Source: Holosporales bacterium (GTDB lineage: Bacteria; Pseudomonadota; Alphaproteobacteria; RUG11792). From it: a DNA stretch of 64,000 nucleotides. The stretch covers positions 80,204-144,203 of the forward strand of contig JAITPA010000025.1 of the NCBI GenBank assembly GCA_031289695.1, read 5' to 3'. Each line of letters opens with the position of its first letter. The stretch's first letter is position 1. The notes beneath the pieces were generated by a model that was not told where the DNA came from, searched no databases, and saw nothing but the letters and a program-made list of their open reading frames with translations. The position numbers and the translations under genes are program-made. Below are positions 1 through 8,173 of the stretch, one piece after another.

Positions 1-920
1 GATAATTTTGCTTCATCTATTAACTTCAAAGTATTTTGAAACATCTCATCTGTTTCTACTGGGAAGCCAGCTATAAAATCACATCCGAATATTACATTTT
101 CCCTACGTGCTCTAATCCTATTGCATAGACCAATAACATCGTCTCTTGTGTGTCGTCTTCTCATCGCCTTTAAAACGACGTCATCTCCAGACTGAATGCT
201 CAGATGAAAGTGCGGCATGATCCTGCTTTCGCTTACTAGCAAATCAAGCAACCTGTCGCTGATTTGAGCTGGATCAAGAGAGGAAAGCCTGAGTCTTCGC
301 ATCTGTGGATATGCTGTCAAAACGGATTCTACAGCGTCAGCTAGCTCAATGTCCCTAATATCTTGACCATACGATGAAATATCTATACCGGATAGCACAA
401 GCTCTTTTACATCTTGGTTTTTTGAAATATTCTCTACTTTTGCAAGAATATCTGCTATGGGAAGGCTTCTAGATCTGCCCCTTGTAAATGGAACTATGCA
501 ATACGAACAGAAATGGTTGCAGCCATTTTGTATTTGAACAAATGCTCTAACTTTATCCTCAAATAGAATGTTTCCTGTTTCTGGCTTTACGGCTTCATGA
601 GGGATGTCAAAATACTCATCAGGATCTCCTTTTTTTTCGTTTGAAATAACTTTAAAGACTCCATCTAGATTATCGAAGTATGCCATATCAGTCTTCGTGG
701 CGCATCCTGTAATTATTATTTTTGCATCTTTGTTTTCTCGAATTGCTTTTCTCACCGCTTGTTTGGATTGTCTCTCCGCTTCGTGTGTAACAGCGCAAGT
801 GTTTATAACCACAACGTCTGAATCAGGCTGTAAATCACTTATTATAGATTTTGTTACTTCTGACTCATATGAATTAAATCGGCAACCTAAAGTGATTACT
901 TTAATGTTCCTCGTGCTCAT
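1..920 (-). CDS. mtaB: tRNA t6A37 methylthiotransferase MtaB-like, 3' end outside window
   Basis: Radical-SAM methylthiotransferase that would convert t6A37 to ms2t6A37 in ANN-decoding tRNAs. The 306 residues in the window start at the ATG at 918-920. They show the N-terminal MTTase domain with its cluster cysteines (GCRFNSYES at Cys13, NTC at Cys42, TGC at Cys73). The radical-SAM motif NGCNHFCSYC follows, with its cysteines near 134, 138 and 141, then FTRGRSRS. The frame is still open at position 1, so the C-terminal TRAM region is missing only because of the window edge. Its ATG overlaps the last 20 bases of the upstream chaperone gene, so the two are probably co-transcribed. MtaB is favoured over MiaB from the CRFNSYES-type N-terminus; the subfamily is inferred. 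Confidence 0.85.
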   Translation of the reverse strand, partial: MSTRNIKVITLGCRFNSYESEVTKSIISDLQPDSDVVVINTCAVTHEAERQSKQAVRKAIRENKDAKIIITGCATKTDMAYFDNLDGVFKVISNEKKGDPDEYFDIPHEAVKPETGNILFEDKVRAFVQIQNGCNHFCSYCIVPFTRGRSRSLPIADILAKVENISKNQDVKELVLSGIDISSYGQDIRDIELADAVESVLTAYPQMRRLRLSSLDPAQISDRLLDLLVSESRIMPHFHLSIQSGDDVVLKAMRRRHTRDDVIGLCNRIRARRENVIFGCDFIAGFPVETDEMFQNTLKLIDEAKL

Positions 921-2853
921 CACTAACCTTAGTCACCTCATCAAGACGTTCTCGATCAATAACGATTTTTGATTTTGATTTGAAGGCTTCATAAGACACT
1001 GCTTCAACGTCGCGATCCGTATTAGAATCCAGATATCTACTTATGTTCTGCTCAATATCCGGGGATGCATTTTCGACTTTTTCAATGTCATTTATTGCAA
1101 TGAAAATGTACTCTTTGTCGGATAGCCTATAATAGTTCGCCCAGCCCTTCTTTAAAGTCGAAATAATTTCAAGCACAATGTTGGCATTTGGGATTTCTTC
1201 CAGTATGCCATCAACTTCGGCCTTGTGATCCTTGCTGTTTGTGATGAGATCCATTTTGGAAAATTTAAACTTCTTGGCTCCACTCATGGCAGCAATTTCC
1301 TTGGCTGTTTCGGAGCCTTTGCCCATGATGTCATTGATCTTATCACTTGCAAGCTTACCCTTCATTTCGAATATATAATCTTCGCTTACTTGCTTGGATA
1401 TTTTTTTAAATCCAGGAATGGTTGCTTGTTCGACCTTTTGAACAAATACTACGTAGGCTAAAGTGTCTGTTGCCCTAGATACTATCATCTGACTTGGTTG
1501 CAATTCGTCGGTTGAAAACACTGTCTCTAAAACTTCATTCCTTGTATCTTCATCGGTGACTAGCTTTGTCAAATCTGGATTGTCCTGCGAGTTCTTGAGT
1601 CCTTTAATTTCGACTATATTCATATCGGTTTCTTTGGCTATTTCCTCAATAGACCTTCCCGCTCCAAAACTGTCATCGATTTTATTTCTCATATCTTTTG
1701 TTTTGGCGTAGAACTCCGGAGAGTTCATCTTTTCTCCCTGCAGCTCTTTCCTAATGGCAGCCTTGATTTCGGCTTCCGAAAGCTGCTTAGGCTTGTCTAT
1801 TCTAACTAGTTTATACACGTAATACACCCCTCCTATTTGATGTACTTGTGAAGACCCATTAGGCTTCAGATCAAAAAGCTCACTGCCTATCTGAGTTGAA
1901 AAATCAGATGCATCGCATTGCTTTATCATATCAACTTTAGGAATAAACTTCTTCACGATCTCTGCTGTCTTTGCCCCTTTTACTAGCATTTGCCAAGCTT
2001 TGCTGGCGTATTCGGAATTCTCAAAAGCAAATCTTTCGAAGTCTCTTTTTTCCTTAGCTATATAAGCATCTTTCGTTTCTTCATACCTTGCATCAACCTC
2101 TTCGTCACTAACTGTTATGTCTCCAGCCAGTTTACCGTAATCAATGACAAGTACAGCAATATCCCTAATTTCTGGTTGCCTATATTTATCTGGATTATTT
2201 AAGTAGAATTGCTTGAGTGTTTCATTATCTGGAACTTCGTCGTATTTCATTGAATTTATATTTAGCCTTGCCACAATAACGGTGTTTTTGGATTCAAATT
2301 CCTTCGCTATTATATTCTTCACGAAGTTGGGTAATTTATAACCCGCCGTAATTGGGTGAAACAATTGTGATCTCGCAACGCTTTCTCTTACTTGATCAAG
2401 AAATGTCGCCTCGCTGATTCCAGAGCGTTTTATTGTCATTTCATATATTTTTGGATCAAATGTCCCGTTGTTTTGAAATTCAGGGAGCGAGCGGACTATA
2501 TCAAACAAGCTCTTTTTTGGAACGATGATATTGAGTTTGTTCATGGTCTGTCTGATAACATTTATTTGGGTAAATTTCTCCAGAACTAACCCTTTGATGT
2601 CGATCTTTTGGAGCTCATCGTCTGTCAGAGGCTTGGCTCCTGAGTTGCGGACTCTCTGTTTTTCTTGGCCATATTCCATTAAAAATTGATCTACAGTCAT
2701 TTTAGAATCGTCGATTGTTAAAACTGATCTTGACGCTGTGTAATTGTGAATTATGTCTCCTAACCCCCATAGGCAGAAGCTAAGTATTATCGCCCCGAAG
2801 ACGATTTTCATAACGAGGCTATTTGCGGCATTTCTGAGTTTATTTAGTACCAT
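901..2853 (-). CDS. ppiD: PpiD-like periplasmic chaperone / peptidyl-prolyl isomerase
   Basis: A 650-residue protein of PpiD length. A single N-terminal membrane anchor (about residues 14-34) leaves the rest in the periplasm. A SurA/PpiD-type chaperone region follows (about 40-170). The parvulin-like part lies near 240-360, and a helical C-terminal region completes the fold. The family assists folding of outer-membrane proteins leaving the Sec translocon; parvulin domains in this family are often catalytically inactive, and activity cannot be judged here. The gene overlaps mtaB downstream. It is read divergently from kdsA, and a promoter (TTGAGG, 17-nt gap, TACCAT) can be seen 36 bases upstream of its ATG. 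A second protein of this general type lies at 54890-56833. Confidence 0.82.
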   Translation of the reverse strand: MVLNKLRNAANSLVMKIVFGAIILSFCLWGLGDIIHNYTASRSVLTIDDSKMTVDQFLMEYGQEKQRVRNSGAKPLTDDELQKIDIKGLVLEKFTQINVIRQTMNKLNIIVPKKSLFDIVRSLPEFQNNGTFDPKIYEMTIKRSGISEATFLDQVRESVARSQLFHPITAGYKLPNFVKNIIAKEFESKNTVIVARLNINSMKYDEVPDNETLKQFYLNNPDKYRQPEIRDIAVLVIDYGKLAGDITVSDEEVDARYEETKDAYIAKEKRDFERFAFENSEYASKAWQMLVKGAKTAEIVKKFIPKVDMIKQCDASDFSTQIGSELFDLKPNGSSQVHQIGGVYYVYKLVRIDKPKQLSEAEIKAAIRKELQGEKMNSPEFYAKTKDMRNKIDDSFGAGRSIEEIAKETDMNIVEIKGLKNSQDNPDLTKLVTDEDTRNEVLETVFSTDELQPSQMIVSRATDTLAYVVFVQKVEQATIPGFKKISKQVSEDYIFEMKGKLASDKINDIMGKGSETAKEIAAMSGAKKFKFSKMDLITNSKDHKAEVDGILEEIPNANIVLEIISTLKKGWANYYRLSDKEYIFIAINDIEKVENASPDIEQNISRYLDSNTDRDVEAVSYEAFKSKSKIVIDRERLDEVTKVSDEHEEH

Positions 2854-2888
2854 TTATGTTAGACAGGGATATAGGTAGTTGTAGCGCC

Positions 2889-2917
2889 ATGGTACCGTAA
2901 ATCCGCCAAAACCTCAA
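2889..2917 (-). promoter_or_regulatory. Predicted sigma70 promoter of ppiD
   Basis: On the minus strand TTGAGG (2912-2917) and TACCAT (2889-2894) are separated by 17 nt. Transcription would start near 2882, giving a leader of about 30 nt before the ATG at 2853. Confidence 0.5.
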
Positions 2918-2928
2918 CTCTTTTGCTG

Positions 2929-2980
2929 TCAAAAAAGGTCATCAAAAGAAGTTATCAAAAAAAGCTGTCGAAAAAATATG
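2929..2980. repeat. Four imperfect 13-bp A-tract tandem repeats
   Basis: Four contiguous 13-mers start at 2929, 2942, 2955 and 2968. Each begins TCAAAA (TCGAAA in the last) and carries an A-tract: TCAAAAAAGGTCA, TCAAAAGAAGTTA, TCAAAAAAAGCTG, TCGAAAAAATATG. They fill the space between the divergent ppiD and kdsA promoters. They may act as an UP-type or bent-DNA element or as a regulator site; the function is unknown. Confidence 0.6.
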
Positions 2981-3008
2981 AGCATAACCCCTTGGGCTTT
3001 ATTTTATT

Positions 3009-3038
3009 TTGACCGCAGTATCGTTCGTGTATTACAAT
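3009..3038 (+). promoter_or_regulatory. Predicted sigma70 promoter of kdsA
   Basis: TTGACC (3009-3014) and TACAAT (3033-3038) are separated by 18 nt, placing the transcription start near 3045. The TTG that could open a longer kdsA frame is part of this -35 element, so it would not be in the mRNA. This argues for the ATG at 3075 as the start. Confidence 0.65.
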
Positions 3039-3074
3039 CCACTTTGTGTGTCCCACACATTGCTATATCGTGCT

Positions 3075-3908
3075 ATGAGATCTGTCAGAGTCTGTGAATT
3101 CGAAGTTTCAAATGATTTGCCGTTTATTTTTATCGGTGGCCCTTGCGCCATTGAATCGCTGGATCATTCGCTTTTCATGTGTGAAAAAATTAAAGCAATT
3201 TGTGATAAATTTGGAATTCACTATATATTCAAATCATCATTCGATAAAGCGAACAGAACTAGTTTATCAAGCAAAAGAGGAATAGGCATAGAGGAAGGAT
3301 TACGCGTTTTAAGTTGTGTAAAAACAGAGTATAACGTTCCAATTTTGACGGATATTCATTTGCCAGATCAATGCAAACTCGTAGCGGAGGTTGCGGATGT
3401 TTTGCAAATTCCAGCACTTTTGTGTAGGCAGACTGATCTTCTCGAAGCCGCAGCTAAAACTGGAAAAGTTATAAATGTGAAAAAGGGGCAGTTCGTTGCG
3501 CCAGGTGACATGAAAAACGTTGTAGCCAAATTGGATTATTTTGGAACAAGCAGCATAATGCTGTGCGATAGAGGTACGTGTTTTGGTTACAATGCATTAG
3601 TAAACGATTTTTGTGGATTGCCCATCATGGCACAAACTGGATATCCAATCATTTTTGATGCTACACATTCCGTTCAGTTGCCATCAGGCAACGGAATGTC
3701 GTCTGGCGGGAGACGTGAGTTCGCCCCGATTCTCGCGAGAGCGGCGGTTGCTGTTGGCGTTGCTGGTATCTTTATGGAGGTGCATGATAATCCAGACGTT
3801 GCTCCATGCGATGGGCCAAACATGATTTTCCTCAGGGACTTAGAGCAGATTTTGGCGGAGCTGGTCGCATTAGATTCCGTCTCTAAGAAATTTAAAAGGA
3901 CGATATGA
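3075..3908 (+). CDS. kdsA: 3-deoxy-8-phosphooctulonate (KDO8P) synthase
   Basis: Condenses phosphoenolpyruvate with arabinose-5-phosphate to give KDO-8-phosphate for the LPS inner core, in the cytoplasm. From the ATG at 3075 the protein has 277 residues, the family length. Family blocks seen in order are [55 protein letters not shown] and [12 protein letters not shown]. The open frame extends upstream to a TTG at 3009, but that codon lies in the -35 box of a good promoter and adds 22 non-homologous residues, so it was rejected. The stop is 3 bases before pepP, suggesting a kdsA-pepP-pgk operon. Together with lpxC, lpxD and lptAB it shows that LPS is made. Confidence 0.93.
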   Translation: MRSVRVCEFEVSNDLPFIFIGGPCAIESLDHSLFMCEKIKAICDKFGIHYIFKSSFDKANRTSLSSKRGIGIEEGLRVLSCVKTEYNVPILTDIHLPDQCKLVAEVADVLQIPALLCRQTDLLEAAAKTGKVINVKKGQFVAPGDMKNVVAKLDYFGTSSIMLCDRGTCFGYNALVNDFCGLPIMAQTGYPIIFDATHSVQLPSGNGMSSGGRREFAPILARAAVAVGVAGIFMEVHDNPDVAPCDGPNMIFLRDLEQILAELVALDSVSKKFKRTI

Positions 3909-3911
3909 AAT

Positions 3912-5624
3912 ATGAATCATGAAAGTCAATTAAGATCTTTAAGGGCAAGATTGGTCGAGTTGGATGTCGATGTTGTATTCGTTGCAATCAATAATTCGTT
4001 CGGAAATTTTGATGACGAAGTGTCGGAGCTAACGCAGATTTCCGGATTCTCTGGATCGAATGGTAGGGCTGTTGTAAGCGCCGATAGGGCGTTGCTCTGT
4101 GTTGATGGTCGGTATACAAAGCAGGCAACCGAACAGACTGATAATTTGGTCTGGGAAGTCTGCACATACCCAGACGTCGATACAATTGGTCTTCTCAGGA
4201 AGGTAATACGAAAAAATCAAACTTTGGCAATCTGTCCATTTTCTATTACGTATAGTTCATATTTAACGATTTCAAAAATTTCTAAGGAACTAGAGTTTAG
4301 TATAAAAATCGTTAACGAATCAATATTTGAAGAGAAAAAAACATCTGATTCTAAGCTGTTTTTAATGGATGAAGTCGATATTGGAGAACCTAAAAGTAAT
4401 CGAATAAATAAAATTAGAAGTACTCTTAATGATGGCGAAGCAGTTATGTTGACAGAAAAATCGATTGTTGGTTGGTGCTTTGGGTTGAGGAGAGAAAAAA
4501 TCACAGATAACAAATGCGTCCTTCCGAATTGTATTGCCTATATCCCAAAGGTTGAGAAACCAATTATTTTCTGCGATATGGAATTGGAAAATTGTAAAGA
4601 GGACTTTATTTTTATGCCGTTTAGTAAGTTCGAAGATGTTATTCGCTCGGCCAAGAAAGTGTCGGTGAATTGTGATTTTACAACTACTCCGCTTTATTTT
4701 CCGTTTACTCTGCAAAACTTAATGTTTCACGTGAAACAATCGAGAATTCAGTATGGGGAATTTGAGGCTATTAAGAACTCAACAGAAGTGGAAAATTTAA
4801 AAACCGCGGCGGAATTGACATCTGCCGCATTTATAAAGGTTTTGGCATATGTTGAATCATGCAAAAAAACGACCGAAGTAGAGGTTATTGAGGTATTTGA
4901 AAATGAGTTGCGGAAAAACAAAATTTTTGTAGATTTGAGCTTTAACGCTATTTCTTCATTCGGGAAGAATACCTCAATTGTGCACTATAATCCAAAAGTT
5001 CTTGGCAATTCCAGTATCGATTCAGATGGGTTGTTTTTGTTTGATGCTGGGGCTCATTTCAAAAATGCTACAACGGATATGACAAGGGTTATCTACAGGG
5101 GGGATAATCCAAGTGATGAGCTCTGTACGATATATACAACCATCTTGAAGTCAGTCATCATGTTTTCAACAGCGAAGTTTCCAGATAGAGCGAAAGCGTC
5201 ATCTCTTGATTCTCTTGCAAGGTTTTTTGTTTGGCAGCAGGGAATTGATTACAATTTTGGAACTGGCCATGGAGTCGGAAGTTTCGGAAATGTCCATGAG
5301 CATCCAAGGATTTCACAGAGTTCTAACGAGCAGATTACGAAGAATATGGTGATGACAGTTGAGCCCGGAATATATACCAAATCATTTGGCATAAGGCTGG
5401 AGAATATGCTACTAACAAAAGACGTCAGCCGTGGGTACATTGAGTTTGAGACTTTAAGTTTCATCCCATTTTGCAGAAAAATGATTAAAACAAAAATGTT
5501 GAATATTGATGAAGTAAAATGGATTAACAACTACAATAAATGTGTCTACGAGAAATTTTATAAAGTGTTCAGCGATGATGTTGATACATTGAGATTCCTT
5601 TCTGAAAATACAAAAGAAGTATAA
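3912..5624 (+). CDS. pepP: M24B Xaa-Pro aminopeptidase
   Basis: A cytoplasmic metallopeptidase that removes an N-terminal residue preceding proline. The 570 residues match the long three-domain subfamily: two creatinase-type N-terminal domains (about 1-130 and 150-290) and a pita-bread catalytic domain (about 300-530). The dinuclear metal ligands are all visible: Asp378 in FDAGAHF, Asp389 in TDMTR, His453 in GHGVG, Glu484 in VEPGIY and Glu497 in RLENMLL. The gene sits 3 bases after kdsA and 1 base before pgk. The codons for residues 271-276 (MFHVKQ) contain a perfect parS palindrome in the linker between the second N-terminal domain and the catalytic domain. Confidence 0.9.
   Translation: MNHESQLRSLRARLVELDVDVVFVAINNSFGNFDDEVSELTQISGFSGSNGRAVVSADRALLCVDGRYTKQATEQTDNLVWEVCTYPDVDTIGLLRKVIRKNQTLAICPFSITYSSYLTISKISKELEFSIKIVNESIFEEKKTSDSKLFLMDEVDIGEPKSNRINKIRSTLNDGEAVMLTEKSIVGWCFGLRREKITDNKCVLPNCIAYIPKVEKPIIFCDMELENCKEDFIFMPFSKFEDVIRSAKKVSVNCDFTTTPLYFPFTLQNLMFHVKQSRIQYGEFEAIKNSTEVENLKTAAELTSAAFIKVLAYVESCKKTTEVEVIEVFENELRKNKIFVDLSFNAISSFGKNTSIVHYNPKVLGNSSIDSDGLFLFDAGAHFKNATTDMTRVIYRGDNPSDELCTIYTTILKSVIMFSTAKFPDRAKASSLDSLARFFVWQQGIDYNFGTGHGVGSFGNVHEHPRISQSSNEQITKNMVMTVEPGIYTKSFGIRLENMLLTKDVSRGYIEFETLSFIPFCRKMIKTKMLNIDEVKWINNYNKCVYEKFYKVFSDDVDTLRFLSENTKEV
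4723..4738. promoter_or_regulatory. Perfect 16-bp parS site (ParB-binding centromere)
   Basis: TGTTTCACGTGAAACA is a complete 16-bp palindrome identical to the chromosomal parS consensus recognised by ParB in many bacteria. It lies inside pepP, as parS sites often lie inside genes. ParB binding is inferred from sequence identity only. Confidence 0.8.
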
Positions 5625-5625
5625 C

Positions 5626-6810
5626 ATGATGGTTACTATGATTAAAAATTTTGAAGCATTTAAAGAATTCTGCCTTGTGCATAAAAATGTAAAAAAATGT
5701 GTCTTACGGGCGGATTTGAATCTTCCATCTGGTATAGAAGATTTGTCTAGGATTTATGCGATTAGAGATACCGTGCTTGATGTTCTTGGCATGGGGTTGA
5801 ACGTTATCTTAATCTCACATTACAAGAGACCGTCAATAGAAGATGTATCAAATCAGAAGTATTCTCTCCGGAATATCGTCGATAAAGTGTCTCGAGTTTT
5901 AAATGAAGATGTTCATTTTATCGGTGATTCAATATTTGACATTGCTCCAGATTCAGTTAATTCGAAAATAACACTTCTTGAGAACTTGAGATTTTACGAT
6001 GGCGAAACAAAAAATGACAGCAAGCTTGCTGAGAGACTTTCGAAGTTTGGTGACGTTTACATCAACGATGCCTTTTCTGTATCTCATAGAAAACATGCCT
6101 CCGTATGCGCTATAACTGAGTATCTGCCATCGTTTGCAGGATATTCTTTGATGAGAGAAATAAAAGGAATATCGAAAGTTACAAGCAACATAGCAAGACC
6201 GTTTACGGCGATCATTGGCGGTTCCAAAATTTCGTCTAAGATCGAAGTTTTGCAGCAGATTTCGAAAACTGCGGACAATTTGATTATAGCTGGAGCGATG
6301 GCAAATACATTCTTGGCAGCAACGGGAGTTGATATGCAGAAGTCGTTGGTCGAGCCGGATCAATTTGAGATGGCTAAAAAGATTCTTGGTGAATCCGCGG
6401 CAGATATAGTTTTACCGATGGATTTCCTGGTGGCAGGTGACATAAGTGAAATGGGTAAAAATCACGGTATACATGAGATCCCAGAAGGATTTGCCTGTTT
6501 TGATATCGGCGGTGAATCTGTCAGAGCAATGTCTGGTATAATAGGAAAATCAAAAACATTGTTATGGAATGGAGCCCTTGGAGCTTTCGAGTTTTCTAAT
6601 TTCAATAAGTCGTCAGAGGTGATCGCAAAATTCGTAGCAGACAAGACGAGTAACGATGGGATGATATCAATTATTGGCGGGGGAGAAACAGTAGCATCTC
6701 TCGGTAACTACAGGGACGATATGACGTTTATTTCAACGGCCGGAGGAGCTTTCCTGGAATTCGTGGCTGGATATGAGTTGCCTGGAGTAGCGAGTTTATC
6801 GAGCGATTAG
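5626..6810 (+). CDS. pgk: Phosphoglycerate kinase
   Basis: Transfers phosphate between 1,3-bisphosphoglycerate and ADP in glycolysis. The 394 residues cover both lobes. The substrate-binding N-lobe shows a divergent RADLNLP in place of the usual RVDFNVP, then SHYKRP, ENLRFYDGE and HRKHAS. The nucleotide lobe shows GGSKISSKI, LWNGALGAFE and STAGGA. The arginines and lysines expected for catalysis appear retained despite the drift, so it is probably active. The start ATG follows the pepP stop by one base; an alternative ATG lies at 5638. Confidence 0.92.
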   Translation: MMVTMIKNFEAFKEFCLVHKNVKKCVLRADLNLPSGIEDLSRIYAIRDTVLDVLGMGLNVILISHYKRPSIEDVSNQKYSLRNIVDKVSRVLNEDVHFIGDSIFDIAPDSVNSKITLLENLRFYDGETKNDSKLAERLSKFGDVYINDAFSVSHRKHASVCAITEYLPSFAGYSLMREIKGISKVTSNIARPFTAIIGGSKISSKIEVLQQISKTADNLIIAGAMANTFLAATGVDMQKSLVEPDQFEMAKKILGESAADIVLPMDFLVAGDISEMGKNHGIHEIPEGFACFDIGGESVRAMSGIIGKSKTLLWNGALGAFEFSNFNKSSEVIAKFVADKTSNDGMISIIGGGETVASLGNYRDDMTFISTAGGAFLEFVAGYELPGVASLSSD

Positions 6811-6880
6811 TTTATGTCAAGTGTAGATTGGTTGTATATCTGTGGTACAATATGTTGGAAGGGATCTGAGTGAATACGGC

Positions 6881-8173
6881 ATGATGAAAAATTTATTTTT
6901 ACTAATGGTTGGGGTTGCTCCTGTTATCCTGTCGACTGCCTGCGAAAAAAAGGAAATATTGACGGGGAAAAGGGAAGCAATATCTGGAGTAACTGTCGAA
7001 AATGGGGCGGGTGATTTAGGTGCTGGAACTAAGATAAACGTAACTCCGCCATTTTTAACTAGTTCATATATCGATGTTGCTGGTAGTAAACAGCATAATT
7101 CTTTCAATTATAAACTACATAATTTCAAGAAAGTTTTATGGTCGACTTCAATAGGGGGTGGCCAAATTAATTCAAATATAGTCGCATTAGATGGCGATAT
7201 TTACGCTGTTAGTGCGTTAGGTAAATTGGTTTGCATTTCCCAAAAGGATGGCAAGAAAAAGTGGAATATACTCGTTGCCAAACAACCAGATGGAGCTATT
7301 TTTACGGGCGGATTGACTATAAACAATGGTATTATTTACGTGGCGACGAATATAGGAACAGTCATTGCAATCGATTCCAAGACGCACAAGGAACTTTGGT
7401 CAAAAGCGGTGAAATTCCCGTTTAGGGGAGTCCCATTGTGCGCGTATGAAAAAATTATTGTGGCATCCGTAGAGAATCGAACACTCTGTTTCGATGCTTC
7501 AAATGGCAATGTTATCTGGTCTAAGGCAAATGACAGAGAACAAACTATTATGGCCGAGATGGGAACCCCTGCAGTTTTCCAATACAACATAATCTGTGGA
7601 GATAGCTCCGGTAGCCTGCAGTCAATCGATCTCAATGGAACCTATAATTGGGAAGATGTTCTGTTTTCATCTGACACATCTCAAAGTGGCTCTACCATAT
7701 CACATATAGTTGCTTCACCAGTAGTTGTTGGTAATGCAGTTTTAGTTGCTACGTCTGAATCAAAAATGGCTATGTTTGATTGTTTTTCAGGAGTTAGACT
7801 GTGGGAACAAAGTATTGGTACGGTTAATCAGCCGGTTATCAACAGTGGATGGGTTTTTGTTGTTAGCAGCGATGGAAAGGTAATTTGTTTATCTGAGGAA
7901 GATGGGGCTATAAGGTGGACATCTGATATCGACAGCCTATGTAGTAAAAAAGGTAGCAAAGATCAAAGGTGGTTTGGCCCAATGATCATCAATGGAGACC
8001 TTTGGATATTCGGATCCAATGGAAATGTATTAAATATTGATATTTCAACAGGGAATCTTAAAAAGAACAATGTTGGTGTTCTCAAAAATAAAAGGTTATC
8101 GAAGATGCCAATAATTGTTGATGGCGATATGTTTGTAGCAACATCTAATGGAGATATTTGTAAGATTGGATAA
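6881..8173 (+). CDS. bamB: BamB-like outer-membrane assembly lipoprotein (PQQ-type beta-propeller)
   Basis: Lipoprotein of the BAM complex that inserts beta-barrel proteins into the outer membrane. From the ATG at 6881 (or 6884) the 430-residue protein starts MMKNLFLLM, a short signal peptide ending in a lipobox-like ILSTAC. It continues with repeated blades of PQQ-propeller type containing phrases such as DGDIYAVSALGKLVC, KELWSKAV and VIWSKAND. The earlier in-frame GTG at 6842 would place a hydrophilic stretch before the signal and was rejected. A TACAAT at 6846-6851 may be a -10 element but has no good -35. The bamB-der order is widespread in Proteobacteria and supports the call. Confidence 0.85.
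   Translation: MMKNLFLLMVGVAPVILSTACEKKEILTGKREAISGVTVENGAGDLGAGTKINVTPPFLTSSYIDVAGSKQHNSFNYKLHNFKKVLWSTSIGGGQINSNIVALDGDIYAVSALGKLVCISQKDGKKKWNILVAKQPDGAIFTGGLTINNGIIYVATNIGTVIAIDSKTHKELWSKAVKFPFRGVPLCAYEKIIVASVENRTLCFDASNGNVIWSKANDREQTIMAEMGTPAVFQYNIICGDSSGSLQSIDLNGTYNWEDVLFSSDTSQSGSTISHIVASPVVVGNAVLVATSESKMAMFDCFSGVRLWEQSIGTVNQPVINSGWVFVVSSDGKVICLSEEDGAIRWTSDIDSLCSKKGSKDQRWFGPMIINGDLWIFGSNGNVLNIDISTGNLKKNNVGVLKNKRLSKMPIIVDGDMFVATSNGDICKIG

Noticed and set aside
2981..2996. AGCATAACCCCTTGGG, a 16-base match to the start of the phage T7 late terminator
   Set aside because: The rest of the T7 hairpin and its T-tract are absent, and the match lies just upstream of a host promoter. Chance or unrelated similarity is more likely.
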